A stretch of 64,000 nucleotides of DNA from CAZADA01 sp964568975 (GTDB lineage: Bacteria; Pseudomonadota; Alphaproteobacteria; Caulobacterales; Maricaulaceae), in NCBI GenBank assembly GCA_964568975.1, contig CAZMSO010000001.1, forward strand, positions 1 to 64,000, read 5' to 3'. This document shows, in pieces, positions 7,906-17,116 of this stretch (within the stretch, counting starts at the first letter, position 1; each line of letters opens with the position of its first letter). The notes beneath the pieces were generated by a model that saw only the letters and a list, made by a program, of their open reading frames with translations, did not search any database and was not told where the DNA came from. A program made the position numbers and the translations under genes.

Positions 7906-10900
7906 TGCGCCTCCGCCGGCGCGGCGGACGACCATTCCTTACGGCGGGCCAGGCGGTCAAACTCCCCGGGGGTTCCAAGGCGGTGATCGCGCACATGTGA
8001 GAGATAAGGCGTCGCAGGATCATCAAACAACGCCACTAGGTCCATCAGCCCGGCCCAATTGGCGTCCACGGCCGCGCGCGTGCGGGCCGCGCGCGCGCTC
8101 GCATCGCGGGGTTCGCCGCGGCCAGCCGCAAAGAGCGTGCGCGCGTCGCCGGCGTCGCGCCCGCCGCGCCAGCGCACATAAATCAAGGCGTCCGCCGCAG
8201 CAGCCGGCGCGTCGTCAAAACCGCCCTCAGCAAGGATCGCGGCTTCAAGCGCGAGCTGAGGCTCAAGGCCGTGAGCGACTTGGGCGTCAGTGGGCGGCTG
8301 GCCGGTCTTGTAATCAATGACCGCAGCCGCGTCGGGGCCCTGGTCCAGGCGGTCCGCCCGCGCCGTCAGGGTGAACGGCCCGCCCGGCGCGTCAAAGGTC
8401 CGCGCGCCCGCGGCTTCAAGAGCAATCGGCCGCCAGCCGGCGTCGCGCCGCGCGCACTCCCACGCCGCGAACCACGCCGCCGCCCGCGCCGCACGGGCGC
8501 GCTCACGCGCCAGGGCGTCCGCGGCGACGCCCGCTTCAGCAAGGCGCGCCAGGATGCGCGTCGCTAAAGCGCGTTCTAAGGCGCCCCCATCATCAATCGC
8601 CCCATCGCCTTGGGCGGCGAGCACATCATGCAACGCGTCATGGATCGCCACGCCGCGCTCGCGCACATCCGCCAGTCGATCAAGGGGCTCCAGCGGCTCC
8701 AGCGCCAACACGCGCCGGGCGAACACCCAATACGGATCGCGGATCCACCGGCCGACATCCGTGACGGACAGCCGCCTCGGGCGTGCGCTGACCGGCGGAC
8801 GCGGCGCAGGCGCGGGCGCAGCCGTCACGGCCTCTGGCGGGGCGTGGTCCAACGCCTCGGCGATGGCCAGGTAATCCGCGCCGAACACGGCGTGCGGGCT
8901 TGCGACGTCAGCGAGCTCGACGCCCACGCCCCGGCACAATGTCTCTAAGCGCCACAGCCAGCGCGAGGCGACCGCCGGCGCGCCCTCCACCCGTTGAGCG
9001 CGGGTCAGCAGCACCCGCGGCGCGGCGGCCAGTTGCTCAAAGTCGTGAGCCGCGCGTCCCAAATCGCGTTCCGCCGGCGCAAGACCCGCCGCGGCGCGCA
9101 TGCCGCGCGAAAACAGAGGATCAATGGGCGTCGCGGCGGGCCACACCCCCTCATTCAGGCCCGCCAGGACGACAAGGTCGGCGTGGAGCAGGCGCGCCTC
9201 CAGCGGCCCGAGAATGCGCACGCGCGCATCCCCCGCCGCCTCCGCCCGCACCGCAACGCCCGCCGCGGTGTGCGTGAACATTCGACCATAGCCCGCGAGA
9301 TCCACTGGGGCCAGCGCGCCCGCATCCGTCATCAGCGCGCGCACCAGCTCAGCAGCCTGCGCGCCGCCCGGCGCGCCCCACACCGCCGCCCCAGCCGCCT
9401 CGCCCGAGCGGGGCGGTCCCTCCGCGAGGGCCTCCACCACCTGGCCGTGGCGTTCGGCCCACGCCGTCACAGGGCGCGGCGTCGCGGCGTCATCAACTAA
9501 CGGCGCCACAGCGCGCTGCAAGTCCGCAAGGAACGCCCGCGTCGTCGCCCGATCCGCCCGCGCCGTCGCCCAGGCCCGTGCGGAGGCGCGCTCCAGCCGC
9601 CGCGCAAGCGCTGCGAGATCGGCGCCCGCGCGCACCCCCCGCAAGCCGACGCGCTCAAGGCCCGTCACCGCCCCAGCGCGCTCATCGGCTGAACGCCGCA
9701 GCAGGGCGAGCGGGTGCTTCGTCACCGCCGCGATCGCGACGGGGTCGCCGGGATCGGCGGCCAGGGCGAGGGCCGCCGCCAACAGCCCGCCCACAGGCGT
9801 CGCCGCTAAAGGTTGGCCAGCCGACACATCCGCGCGAATCCCCCATCTCCGCAGCGCAACCGCGATCCGCGTCGACACCCCGGCGTCCGGCGTCACCACC
9901 ATGACCTCCGCCCCCGGGGTCTCCAGCTGGTGGCGCGCCGCAAGCGCGACAGCGCGGGCCTCGCGGTCTTCATCCGGGGCCTCGATCACGGCAAGCCCGG
10001 CGAGGCCGCGCACCACGCCGTCGCGTCCCGCCGCGTCGAGGCGCGCGCGCCAGTCCGCCGTCGCATGGGCCGGCCGCAGCGCTTCAGCGATCAACCGCCG
10101 CCGCGCCTGAGCGGATGGATCGGCGTCTGCGCCCTGGCTCGCCGGCCACACGCGCACCTCGGTCCGCTCGACGGCGAGGGCGGCGAGGAGATGCTTCATG
10201 CCCGCCTGGGGATGCTGCTCGTCCACGGCCGCCCACGCGCGCGCGTCCGCGTCGACGTCGAGGCCCGGCAACACCACACAGCCCCGCGGCGCCGACGCCA
10301 CAGCCGCTAAGAGCGCCGCGGTGGGTCCCATGGAGCCCGTCGAACCGGCCGCGATCACGAAACCCGCCGGCGGGTCCTCCCGCCAGGCCGCCGCCGCCGC
10401 GCGCAGGATGCGCGCTTGGCGCTCCGCTCGGTCCAGCCGCCCTTGCTGGGCCAAATGGCGCGGCCAGGCGTCCGCGACGATCTCCACAAAAGCCGCGGCG
10501 TCCTGGAGGTGGGCGGGAAGCGCGTCATAAAGCCGGCCGGCGGCGCGCAAATCGCCTTGGGCCTCGGCGGCGTCGTCCAACAACCGCGCGAGCGCGTCCG
10601 CAAGGGGAAGGCTTGCGGCGGGATCCGCGCTGGGATCGCGCGCGCGCGCTTTGGCGTGGAGCAGCGCGGCGAGATCAAACCGCCGCTGATGGGCCGACAA
10701 GGCCGGCGGCGTCGTCCACAGCGCCTCGGCGCGGGCGGCGGCTGGACCGAGCGCGGCCGCATCCGCCTCAATGTCAGCAAGCGCAATGATCCGCGGCAAC
10801 AGCGTCGCGTTCGCGCCGCCGACGGCTTGGGCCTCAGCGAGGACCGTGTGCGCCAGCGCGCGCGCCGCGCGGCGCGTGGGCAACATCACAAGACCATCAG

Positions 10901-11042
10901 CAAGAGCCGCCGCCTCGCCCTCCGGCGCGGCGGCGGCGAGCGCCGTTACGCCGCGCGCTAAAGCCGGCAGAAACGCGCTTCCGCTGGGCGCGGAGAACAC
11001 CCGCGGCCGCGGCGCGCGCCAAAAGTCCGCAACCATAGTCAT
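7902..11042 (-). CDS. addB: Double-strand break repair protein AddB
   Basis: 1046 residues. This is the second subunit of AddAB, with a degenerate helicase fold and a C-terminal PD-(D/E)XK nuclease. Visible landmarks are the N-terminal VFSAPSGSAFLPALARG, LVMLPTRRAARAL (motif Ia region), LAGLNEGVWPA in the middle, and AAVIDYKTGQPP plus LQLALEAAIL in the nuclease domain. The N-terminal Walker-type loop (APSGSAF) lacks the GKT signature, so ATP hydrolysis by this subunit is doubtful, as in other alphaproteobacterial AddB proteins. It begins 9 bp after the murU-like gene and ends in a 4-bp overlap with addA, so the pair is translated together. Confidence 0.94.
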   Translation of the reverse strand: MTMVADFWRAPRPRVFSAPSGSAFLPALARGVTALAAAAPEGEAAALADGLVMLPTRRAARALAHTVLAEAQAVGGANATLLPRIIALADIEADAAALGPAAARAEALWTTPPALSAHQRRFDLAALLHAKARARDPSADPAASLPLADALARLLDDAAEAQGDLRAAGRLYDALPAHLQDAAAFVEIVADAWPRHLAQQGRLDRAERQARILRAAAAAWREDPPAGFVIAAGSTGSMGPTAALLAAVASAPRGCVVLPGLDVDADARAWAAVDEQHPQAGMKHLLAALAVERTEVRVWPASQGADADPSAQARRRLIAEALRPAHATADWRARLDAAGRDGVVRGLAGLAVIEAPDEDREARAVALAARHQLETPGAEVMVVTPDAGVSTRIAVALRRWGIRADVSAGQPLAATPVGGLLAAALALAADPGDPVAIAAVTKHPLALLRRSADERAGAVTGLERVGLRGVRAGADLAALARRLERASARAWATARADRATTRAFLADLQRAVAPLVDDAATPRPVTAWAERHGQVVEALAEGPPRSGEAAGAAVWGAPGGAQAAELVRALMTDAGALAPVDLAGYGRMFTHTAAGVAVRAEAAGDARVRILGPLEARLLHADLVVLAGLNEGVWPAATPIDPLFSRGMRAAAGLAPAERDLGRAAHDFEQLAAAPRVLLTRAQRVEGAPAVASRWLWRLETLCRGVGVELADVASPHAVFGADYLAIAEALDHAPPEAVTAAPAPAPRPPVSARPRRLSVTDVGRWIRDPYWVFARRVLALEPLEPLDRLADVRERGVAIHDALHDVLAAQGDGAIDDGGALERALATRILARLAEAGVAADALARERARAARAAAWFAAWECARRDAGWRPIALEAAGARTFDAPGGPFTLTARADRLDQGPDAAAVIDYKTGQPPTDAQVAHGLEPQLALEAAILAEGGFDDAPAAAADALIYVRWRGGRDAGDARTLFAAGRGEPRDASARAARTRAAVDANWAGLMDLVALFDDPATPYLSHVRDHRLGTPGEFDRLARRKEWSSAAPAEAQ

Positions 11043-11051
11043 GGCGGGTGG

Positions 11052-11840
11052 CTAAACGGATTCCATCGCGCGCCGAAGCGCTGAGGACGATGATCCCGCA
11101 GACACGTCGCGCCCGCGCAGGCGCGCATACACCGCCTCAGCCCCGCATTTCGAGACCGGATCGCCCACATGCATCCAAAACCCGTTGAGCCGCACGCCAT
11201 AGAGACGCCCCGCGGCAAGAGCCGCGTTCCACAGGGCGTTGGCGGAAAAGGGTTTCTCCTCAAAGCCGTCGAGCAACCGCGGATGCAGAATTTGCACGCC
11301 CATATACGCAAAAGGCGTCAACTGCGCGAAGGCGCGGCGCGTAAGCCGCCCTGCGGCGTCCATGGTGAAGTCACCTCTGCCGGCATAGCCCAGACACCGC
11401 GTCGTTTCCGCCACCAGCAACAAGGCGTCCATACGCGCGCCGTCCCAGACGCTGCGCATGACCTCAAGCGCTGAGGCGGGACCGGCGTCCTCCAGCCACA
11501 CGGAATCAATGTTGCCCACAAACACGGGCGCCTCGCCGAGCTGGGGTCGGGCTTTGACGAGGGCGCCGCCTGTCTCCAACAAACGCCCGCGCTCGTCGGA
11601 GATGGCGATGGTCGGGCCCGTCGCGCGCCGCGCCAAATGCGCCTCCATGCGCTCTGCGAAATGGTGCACATTGACGATGGCGCGGCTGACCCCGTCAGCG
11701 GCGAAGCGATCAAGCAAATGATCAATCAGCGCGCGACCATCCACCTCCACCAGACCTTTGGCGCGATCATCGGTGAGCGGGCGCATGCGCGTACCCAAGC
11801 CCGCCGCGAGCACCATGGCCGTATCAATCGCGACGGCCAT
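11052..11840 (-). CDS. murU: Nucleotidyltransferase, MurNAc-1-phosphate uridylyltransferase type
   Basis: 262 residues. The N-terminus AMVLAAGLGTRMRPLTDDRAK is the signature of sugar-phosphate nucleotidyltransferases, followed by the KGLVEVDGRALIDH substrate loop and FVGNIDSVWL, which carries the metal-binding Asp. Members of this size lying next to an AmgK-like kinase are MurU, which makes UDP-MurNAc from MurNAc-1-phosphate in cell-wall recycling and bypasses de novo synthesis. The function is inferred mainly from the tight gene pair with amgK (7 bp apart) and tsaE. A mannose-1-phosphate guanylyltransferase is the main alternative from sequence alone. Confidence 0.85.
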   Translation of the reverse strand: MAVAIDTAMVLAAGLGTRMRPLTDDRAKGLVEVDGRALIDHLLDRFAADGVSRAIVNVHHFAERMEAHLARRATGPTIAISDERGRLLETGGALVKARPQLGEAPVFVGNIDSVWLEDAGPASALEVMRSVWDGARMDALLLVAETTRCLGYAGRGDFTMDAAGRLTRRAFAQLTPFAYMGVQILHPRLLDGFEEKPFSANALWNAALAAGRLYGVRLNGFWMHVGDPVSKCGAEAVYARLRGRDVSAGSSSSALRRAMESV

Positions 11841-11847
11841 CGCGCAC

Positions 11848-13035
11848 TCACGCGCCGCCGTCAGCGAGACGGGCGAGAGCGGGTGCGTGGCGCAACGCCC
11901 AATCGCGCACAGGCGCTAAGGCGGGATGCGCCAGGTTCGCGGCGAACAGCCGCTCCACCCGCGGCACATGGGGCAAATACCCCGTCTTGCCGTCGCGGCG
12001 GGCGAGGCGAATAAAAATGCCGAGAATTTTGGCGTTTCGTTGGGCGCCCAAAATCGCATAAGCGCGGGCGAAGGCGGCCTCGTCGTCAATGCAGGCTCCG
12101 CGCAGATACCGCGCCATCATCGCCTCAGCGATCGCCGGCTCGACGTCGCGGCGCGCATCCTGGAGCAGCGACACAAGGTCATACGCTGGGTGGCCAAAGA
12201 GTGCGTCTTGGAAGTCCAAGAGGCCCGCGCGCGCAGGTCCCTCGCGCTCTGGCAGCCAAATCAGATTTTCCGCGTGCACGTCCCGCAAAACAAGCGTGGC
12301 GGCGTCGCCGGCGACCTCCGCCAGCAACGGCGCCCACGCCGCGCGCCAAGCCTCGCGCGCGGACGCGTCAACCACCGCGCCGGCGTGGTGGGGCGCATAC
12401 CAGTCCACCAGCAAGTCCGCCTCGGTCTGCAAGGCCAGCGCGTCATAGGTCAGGATCGGCCACGCCGCACCATTGATCCCCACCCGCGTCGGCAAGGTGG
12501 CGCGGCGCATGGCCGCCAGCGCGTCGACAGCGGCTTCATACAAGGGCGCTGGCGCCGCGCCTTCGCCAATGGCGCGCGCAAACAGCGCATCGCCCAAATC
12601 CTCCAGCAACAAAAAGCCGTGATCCAAATCCGAGGCGATCACCCGCGGCGCGGACAAGCCCCGGGCCGTGAGCTCCTGGGCGAGGCCGGCGAAGGCCGCG
12701 GCGTTCGGTCCGGCGAGACGCGCGCTGGCGTTATAGCCCAAACGGATGCGCTCAGGAGCGTCAGCATTCCACGGACACGCCGCAGATTCCGCGCCGGGCG
12801 GCGCGTCCATCAAAACCGCCGTCGCACCGTCGGGCTTGCGCAAGCGTTCATAGCGGCGGGTGGAGGCGTCGCCCGCCAACGGCGCCGCGGCCGCATCCGC
12901 CCACCCCGCATCCGCTAAAAGGGCGACGCGCGCGCCAGCCCGCTCGCCATCGGTCGCGCCGCGCACGGGGCCCGCGGGCGCGTCAGGCGTCGTCGTCTGC
13001 TCCAGCGGCGTGGAGCGCCTGGCAAAACTCGTCAT
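11848..13035 (-). CDS. amgK: Sugar kinase of the aminoglycoside phosphotransferase fold, AmgK type
   Basis: 395 residues. It has the APH/choline-kinase fold: LLLEDLGDALFA (hinge), LRDVHAENLIWL (catalytic loop with Asp and Asn) and LLDFQDALFGHPAYDLVSL (metal-binding Asp). AmgK phosphorylates MurNAc or GlcNAc at the anomeric position and hands the product to MurU. The assignment to that pathway rests on the adjacent murU. The start at 13035 is preferred because GGAGG precedes it at about 10 nt, and upstream residues look like tsaE read in another frame. This places the first 53 bp inside the 3' end of tsaE, an unusually long overlap. About 50 N-terminal residues before the kinase fold look poorly conserved. 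Confidence 0.85.
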   Translation of the reverse strand: MTSFARRSTPLEQTTTPDAPAGPVRGATDGERAGARVALLADAGWADAAAAPLAGDASTRRYERLRKPDGATAVLMDAPPGAESAACPWNADAPERIRLGYNASARLAGPNAAAFAGLAQELTARGLSAPRVIASDLDHGFLLLEDLGDALFARAIGEGAAPAPLYEAAVDALAAMRRATLPTRVGINGAAWPILTYDALALQTEADLLVDWYAPHHAGAVVDASAREAWRAAWAPLLAEVAGDAATLVLRDVHAENLIWLPEREGPARAGLLDFQDALFGHPAYDLVSLLQDARRDVEPAIAEAMMARYLRGACIDDEAAFARAYAILGAQRNAKILGIFIRLARRDGKTGYLPHVPRVERLFAANLAHPALAPVRDWALRHAPALARLADGGA

Positions 13036-13483
13036 CGACCCGCATCCTCCACGCGCCCACTCCATCCCATCGCGCCCATCGCCCGCCATCGTCGCGCGGG
13101 CTGAGGCGGATCTCCAGCCGATCCGCCGGGGCGTGCGCGCCCAGACGATCCGGCCACTCCACCAGCACCACCGCCTCCGCGAACGCGTCGTCTAGGCCAA
13201 GTTCGCGCAGATCGCCAGCGACGGCCGCCGCCGGCTCCAGACGATAGAGGTCGCAGTGCCAAACCACGCAATCCGTACCATCATATGTCTGCACTAAGGT
13301 GTATGTCGGGCTCGGAACATCATCGTCACCCGTCAAGGCGTGGATCACGGCCCGCGCTAAGGTGGTTTTCCCAGCGCCCAAACCGCCGATCAGAAACACT
13401 GCGTCGCCGGGGCCGAGGAAGCGCGCCAGCGCGCCTCCGAAAGCGGCCGTCGCGGCGGCGTCTTTCAGCACGACCGCGCTCAC
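12983..13483 (-). CDS. tsaE: tRNA threonylcarbamoyladenosine biosynthesis ATPase TsaE
   Basis: 166 residues from a GTG at 13483 with GAGG five bases before it. The frame stays open to 13564, which would add 27 residues without family resemblance. TsaE is the P-loop ATPase that works with TsaB and TsaD to put the t6A modification on ANN-decoding tRNAs. Walker A is FLIGGLGAGKTT at residues 30-41. The family markers SPTYTLVQTY, HCDLYRLE and VLVEWPDRLG follow in order. It is the first gene of the leftward tsaE-amgK-murU-addB-addA run. The opposite-strand ferredoxin starts 117 bp away, so this gap must hold two divergent promoters. Confidence 0.93.
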   Translation of the reverse strand: MSAVVLKDAAATAAFGGALARFLGPGDAVFLIGGLGAGKTTLARAVIHALTGDDDVPSPTYTLVQTYDGTDCVVWHCDLYRLEPAAAVAGDLRELGLDDAFAEAVVLVEWPDRLGAHAPADRLEIRLSPRDDGGRWARWDGVGAWRMRVDDEFCQALHAAGADDDA

Positions 13484-13599
13484 GCCCGCCTCACATCCGC
13501 CGGCGCGGGACCAGCGCGCCGCGAAAAGGTGTTGCGCCGCCTCGCCCACGCGATACATCCCCACCCATCGTCTCTCCCGCCCGCGTCCATGGAGCGCGC

Positions 13600-13920
13600 A
13601 TGCCCAAAGTCACCTATATTGAACATTCCGGCGCGGAACATGTGCTGGACGTGCCCGCCGGCGTCACCGTCATGGAGGGCGCAGTCAAGAACGGCGTGCC
13701 CGGCATCGATGCTGATTGCGGCGGCGCGTGCGCATGCGCGACGTGTCACGTCTATGTCGATCCCGCGTGGGTGGAGAAAACTGGCCAGGCCGAAAGCATG
13801 GAGCAATCCATGCTCGATTTCGCCTCCGACGTGCAGGAGACCTCCCGACTGTCGTGCCAAATCACCGTCAGCGACGGGCTTGACGGTTTGGTGGTGCGCT
13901 TGCCCAAGCAGCAAGGCTGA
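13600..13920 (+). CDS. 2Fe-2S ferredoxin, adrenodoxin/FdxB type
   Basis: 106 residues with the cluster ligands in the C-x5-C-x2-C-x36-C pattern: Cys40, Cys46, Cys49 and Cys86. This spacing marks the adrenodoxin or ISC-type vertebrate-like ferredoxins, which pass electrons to cytochromes P450 or to Fe-S cluster assembly. No P450 or ISC gene is nearby, so the partner cannot be told from context. The start at ATG 13600 has GGAG five bases upstream; a much longer open frame reaches back to 13285 but is only the antisense of tsaE. It converges with the DivL-like kinase gene 21 bp downstream. Confidence 0.93.
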   Translation: MPKVTYIEHSGAEHVLDVPAGVTVMEGAVKNGVPGIDADCGGACACATCHVYVDPAWVEKTGQAESMEQSMLDFASDVQETSRLSCQITVSDGLDGLVVRLPKQQG

Positions 13921-13941
13921 GGGGCCGCGCCGCCGGCGCGC

Positions 13942-16452
13942 TCATTCGGCCGCCGCGATGGACGACGCACCCTCGGCGGGGGCGTCGCGTCCGCGATCGT
14001 CGCCGGGACCGTCCGGCGCGTCTGGGAAGGTGCACGTCACCCGCGCGCCCTGTTGCGCCTCGCCCTCGCCGGAGCCGGAGCGCACATCCACCCACCCTTT
14101 GTGGAGGGCGACGAAGCCGCGCACGAGCGTGAGGCCGAGATCCGCGCCGCCTTGCTCGCCCACATGGAAGGGGTCAAACACCTTCGCTTGATCTTGCGGG
14201 GAGATGGCGGGCCCGTCGTCCTCCACCCAAATGCGCACAGCCGCGCCGTCACGCGCCGCGCCGAGAACGACATGGCCCTCCGCCTCCACCCGGCGCAGCG
14301 CATTCAACAGCAAATTGTAGACGACTTGTTTCAAGCGCTGGGCGTCTGCGCGGACGGCGCCGACATCGCCCGCGCAATCGAGCTTAAAGCGCACGCGCGT
14401 GTCCTCGGCCTTCGTGCGCACGAGCCCCAGCGTCGCCTCAAGCGTCGCGCGCACGTCCACATCGCTCATATCGAGGCTGAGCACATTGGATTCGATCGCA
14501 GCAATGTCGAGAATGTCGTTGACCAGCTTGTTGAGCGCGCCGCCGGCTTGGAGGATGCCGTCCACATCGTCGGGTTGGACGACGCGCGTCTCGTCTTCGG
14601 CGTCCATTTTCAGAAGTTCTGCGCGCATCAACACAGTCTGGAGCGGGTCGCGCAAGGCGCGGCTGACATGGCCCACAAACTCCGCCCGCACGCGATCGAC
14701 CGCCTCCAGCAATTGCGCGCGCTCCTTCAGGGCTTCAGCAAGTTCGCGATCAGCGGTGACGTTGTCGAACACAATCGAGGTGGCGCCATCCGGCAAAGGA
14801 CGCGAGACGAATGTCAGGATCGTGCCATCGGCGCGGACCATCTCGCCGCGCGCTTCCCGGCGCGTCTCCGGGCTCGGATTGGTGACCCGCGCCTTCATTT
14901 TCGCCCAGAGATCCCGGTCGTGGAACACGGGCCGGCACGCCTCCACAATCTCATCGAAGGTGGTCGCGGCCGCGCCTGCGGCGCGATCGTCCGCGCGCAG
15001 CAGCGTCGCCGGCAACGCCCACATGTCTTGGAAGGCCGCGTTGTAGAGGCGCAAGCGCCCGTCAGAGCCGAACACGACCACGCCCTCAGCAAGCTTGTCG
15101 AGGGTGGCCTTTTGCACCTTCACGCGGGTGTTAAGCTCCGTCTCGAGGCGCAAGCGTTCTGTGATGTCGCGGAAAATCAAAATGACGCCGCCCAATGCGT
15201 GGCGCATGGGCGTCACAGAGATCATGCGGCCGTCAGGCAGACGCCAAATTTCGGCCGCGCGATCATCGGAGCTTTTTAAATAAATCTGGAGCTCTTGGGC
15301 GCGCCAAGCTTCGTAATCGTCCGTTTCCGGCAGCATGCGCATGTCGCGCAAGCGGTCGAGCAGCGCGCCATGGGTCGGCTCTTCCGCCAGCCACGCTGCC
15401 TCTAGGCCAAAGAGCTGGGCGAACGCGTCATTGTGGAAGATCAGCGCCTTTTGCGGCGACAAGATCGCGACGCCGTCATCCACCCGGTTGAGCGCGGCGG
15501 TCTGGCGGCGCAGCTTGCGCTCCAGCTCCGCGCGCTCCTGCTCGCCGGTCGTGAGATCCGCAGCCACGCCGGACACGCCGCCGGACACAGGAAAACACGA
15601 AATCTCAAACACGCGCCGCTCGCCGCCCACCGTGGTCGCGCGGGTGTGATACACACGCGCGCCCTCCTCCAACGCTTGGCGCGCTTGGGCTTTGGCGTGC
15701 ACGTCAAATGCGAGATCGCGCGCGATCGCGTCATCGAGGGAGTCCGCCTCGACGGCTTGCAAGAACGCCGGGTTGGCCCATTGCAGCTTGAGGTTTGACG
15801 AATAACGCCACGCCGGGCTCGGCGCACGATCCCACATGTCCATAAATGCGCCGGGGTCCTGCAGGATTTGTTCGCGCGCTTCCTCCAGCCGCCCGCGAGC
15901 GGCGGCGCTTTCCGCGCTTTTCAGCGTCGGGTCCGCGAGCCACAGCGCCACCCGCGCGCCGGCGGGACGGCCGTCCGCGTCGATGATCCGCCCGCCCGGC
16001 CCTTGAATCGCAATAGAAAACGGGGTGCCCGAGGCGCGCAACACGCCCAGCGCGCGACGCAAGGTGACGACCTCGCCGGCGGCGTCGCGGCCTTCGTAAT
16101 CAGCCAGGCCATCAAGAATGCGCGCGCCGAGATTGGGACCGTCAGAGGCGTCGGCGAAACGCAGAAGCGACGCCAGCGCCGCCGGCGCGCCAAAGAGTTT
16201 TGGTTTGCCCCACGCCCCAGGCTCCAGCTCCGCTTCATCGTCCCAGGCGAGCACGACGCCCGGATGGGCCGCCAACAGCGCGTCCGCCCGGTCGAGGCGC
16301 GCTTCAAGCCGCTCCGCATGGCGGCGCCAGCGCATATCCGCCATGCGGCCGGCTTGAGTGAAGCGGAAAGCCCACAGCGCTGTGACCAGGCCGAACGCGA
16401 CCGCGCCGGCGGTGACGACGAACGCCGCAAGCTCAGTCACATTCGACGCCAT
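13942..16452 (-). CDS. Membrane PAS-domain histidine-kinase-like protein, probable DivL relative
   Basis: 836 residues: one N-terminal membrane helix (about 9-30), a charged helical stretch, three PAS-like regions (about 200-300, 315-430, 450-570), a dimerisation helix, and an HATPase domain (about 700-812). In the position of the phosphoacceptor His the sequence is EFVGHVSRALRDPL, so Arg598 (codon 14659-14661) replaces His. The ATP domain is also partly eroded: the N-box NLLLNAL is fair, the G1 box reads DDGPAIS instead of DDGPGI, and G2 is LGLTLVRG. Caulobacter DivL is an alphaproteobacterial PAS kinase with Tyr at this position that controls CckA instead of acting as a normal kinase. The HVS-x-x-LR-x-PL context and the neighbours (tsaE, ahcY) suggest a DivL relative; orthology is inferred. 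Confidence 0.8.
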   Translation of the reverse strand: MASNVTELAAFVVTAGAVAFGLVTALWAFRFTQAGRMADMRWRRHAERLEARLDRADALLAAHPGVVLAWDDEAELEPGAWGKPKLFGAPAALASLLRFADASDGPNLGARILDGLADYEGRDAAGEVVTLRRALGVLRASGTPFSIAIQGPGGRIIDADGRPAGARVALWLADPTLKSAESAAARGRLEEAREQILQDPGAFMDMWDRAPSPAWRYSSNLKLQWANPAFLQAVEADSLDDAIARDLAFDVHAKAQARQALEEGARVYHTRATTVGGERRVFEISCFPVSGGVSGVAADLTTGEQERAELERKLRRQTAALNRVDDGVAILSPQKALIFHNDAFAQLFGLEAAWLAEEPTHGALLDRLRDMRMLPETDDYEAWRAQELQIYLKSSDDRAAEIWRLPDGRMISVTPMRHALGGVILIFRDITERLRLETELNTRVKVQKATLDKLAEGVVVFGSDGRLRLYNAAFQDMWALPATLLRADDRAAGAAATTFDEIVEACRPVFHDRDLWAKMKARVTNPSPETRREARGEMVRADGTILTFVSRPLPDGATSIVFDNVTADRELAEALKERAQLLEAVDRVRAEFVGHVSRALRDPLQTVLMRAELLKMDAEDETRVVQPDDVDGILQAGGALNKLVNDILDIAAIESNVLSLDMSDVDVRATLEATLGLVRTKAEDTRVRFKLDCAGDVGAVRADAQRLKQVVYNLLLNALRRVEAEGHVVLGAARDGAAVRIWVEDDGPAISPQDQAKVFDPFHVGEQGGADLGLTLVRGFVALHKGWVDVRSGSGEGEAQQGARVTCTFPDAPDGPGDDRGRDAPAEGASSIAAAE

Positions 16453-16581
16453 GGCTCGGCCTCACCTCCAACGCCTCGAGTGACGGCGCAGACCTCCGGG
16501 TCTGCGCGCACTTCGAATCGCCACCATAGACTAGAGTGTTCAGACCTGCGAGGCGCGCGGTTTCCCACCGCAGCCGCCGGC

Positions 16582-17010
16582 TTAAAGACCCACGCGGGCT
16601 TCCCCGAAACGGAAGTCCAACACGACAATGCAGCGGTTGAGGCCGTCCTCGCCCGGCGGCGCAAAGCGCCAGCGCTTAACGGCTTTGCGTGCGTTGGCGT
16701 TGAACGGGCCCCAGGGCGCGGCGTCGACAATCTCCACGCGGCCGATGCGGCCGTCCGGACGCACGTCCAAACGCGCGACCACCCAGCCCTGCTGGCCCGT
16801 GCGAAAAGCGCGCCGGCCGTAGTCCGGTGGGGTTAGGTCGATCGCGCGCAAGCGGGAGCCGCCGCGGCAATCACCCGGCTCCGTATAGCGCTCAGCCTCC
16901 GGCGCGACGCCGAAGTCCGACCGCGGGACGAACACGCTGTTCGGCCCGACGCAGGCGGTGAGACCAACAAGGCATACGGCGGCTGCGAAAACCCGGTGCG
17001 GCGTGATCAT
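16582..17010 (-). CDS. Small lipoprotein with a TonB-like C-terminal domain
   Basis: 142 residues. The first 20 form a lipoprotein signal with lipobox LTAC (Cys20). From about residue 55 the sequence follows the TonB C-terminal fold: PPDYGRRAFRTGQQGWVVARLDVRPDGRIGRVEIV, then ARKAVKRWRFAPP. There is no membrane anchor or proline-rich spacer as in true TonB and no ExbB/ExbD nearby, so energy transduction is unlikely. Such stand-alone domains occur in periplasmic proteins of unknown role. It lies between the DivL-like gene and ahcY on the same strand, about 130 and 106 bp away, so it is probably its own unit. Confidence 0.75.
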   Translation of the reverse strand: MITPHRVFAAAVCLVGLTACVGPNSVFVPRSDFGVAPEAERYTEPGDCRGGSRLRAIDLTPPDYGRRAFRTGQQGWVVARLDVRPDGRIGRVEIVDAAPWGPFNANARKAVKRWRFAPPGEDGLNRCIVVLDFRFGEARVGL

Positions 17011-17116
17011 AGGCTCTGTTGTAGCGAGACCCGAGACCCCCGGCGAGGTGCGCCGCGCTTACGCGCCTCGCTTATCCGGCCCGCGCAGGCCGCCAGCGAG
17101 GCGCGCGCGCCAGCGT

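Noticed and set aside
7094..8320. Open frame of 408 codons on the plus strand across addA/addB
   Set aside because: It is antisense to both genes and consists of low-complexity Ala/Arg/Ser; addA and addB have clear motifs.
11926..12918. Open frame of 330 codons opposite amgK
   Set aside because: Arg-rich shadow without a domain; the minus-strand kinase motifs are convincing.
14053..15279. Open frame of 408 codons on the plus strand
   Set aside because: It is antisense to the DivL-like gene, has no family resemblance and is rich in His/Arg/Ala, as expected from the shadow of a GC-rich gene.
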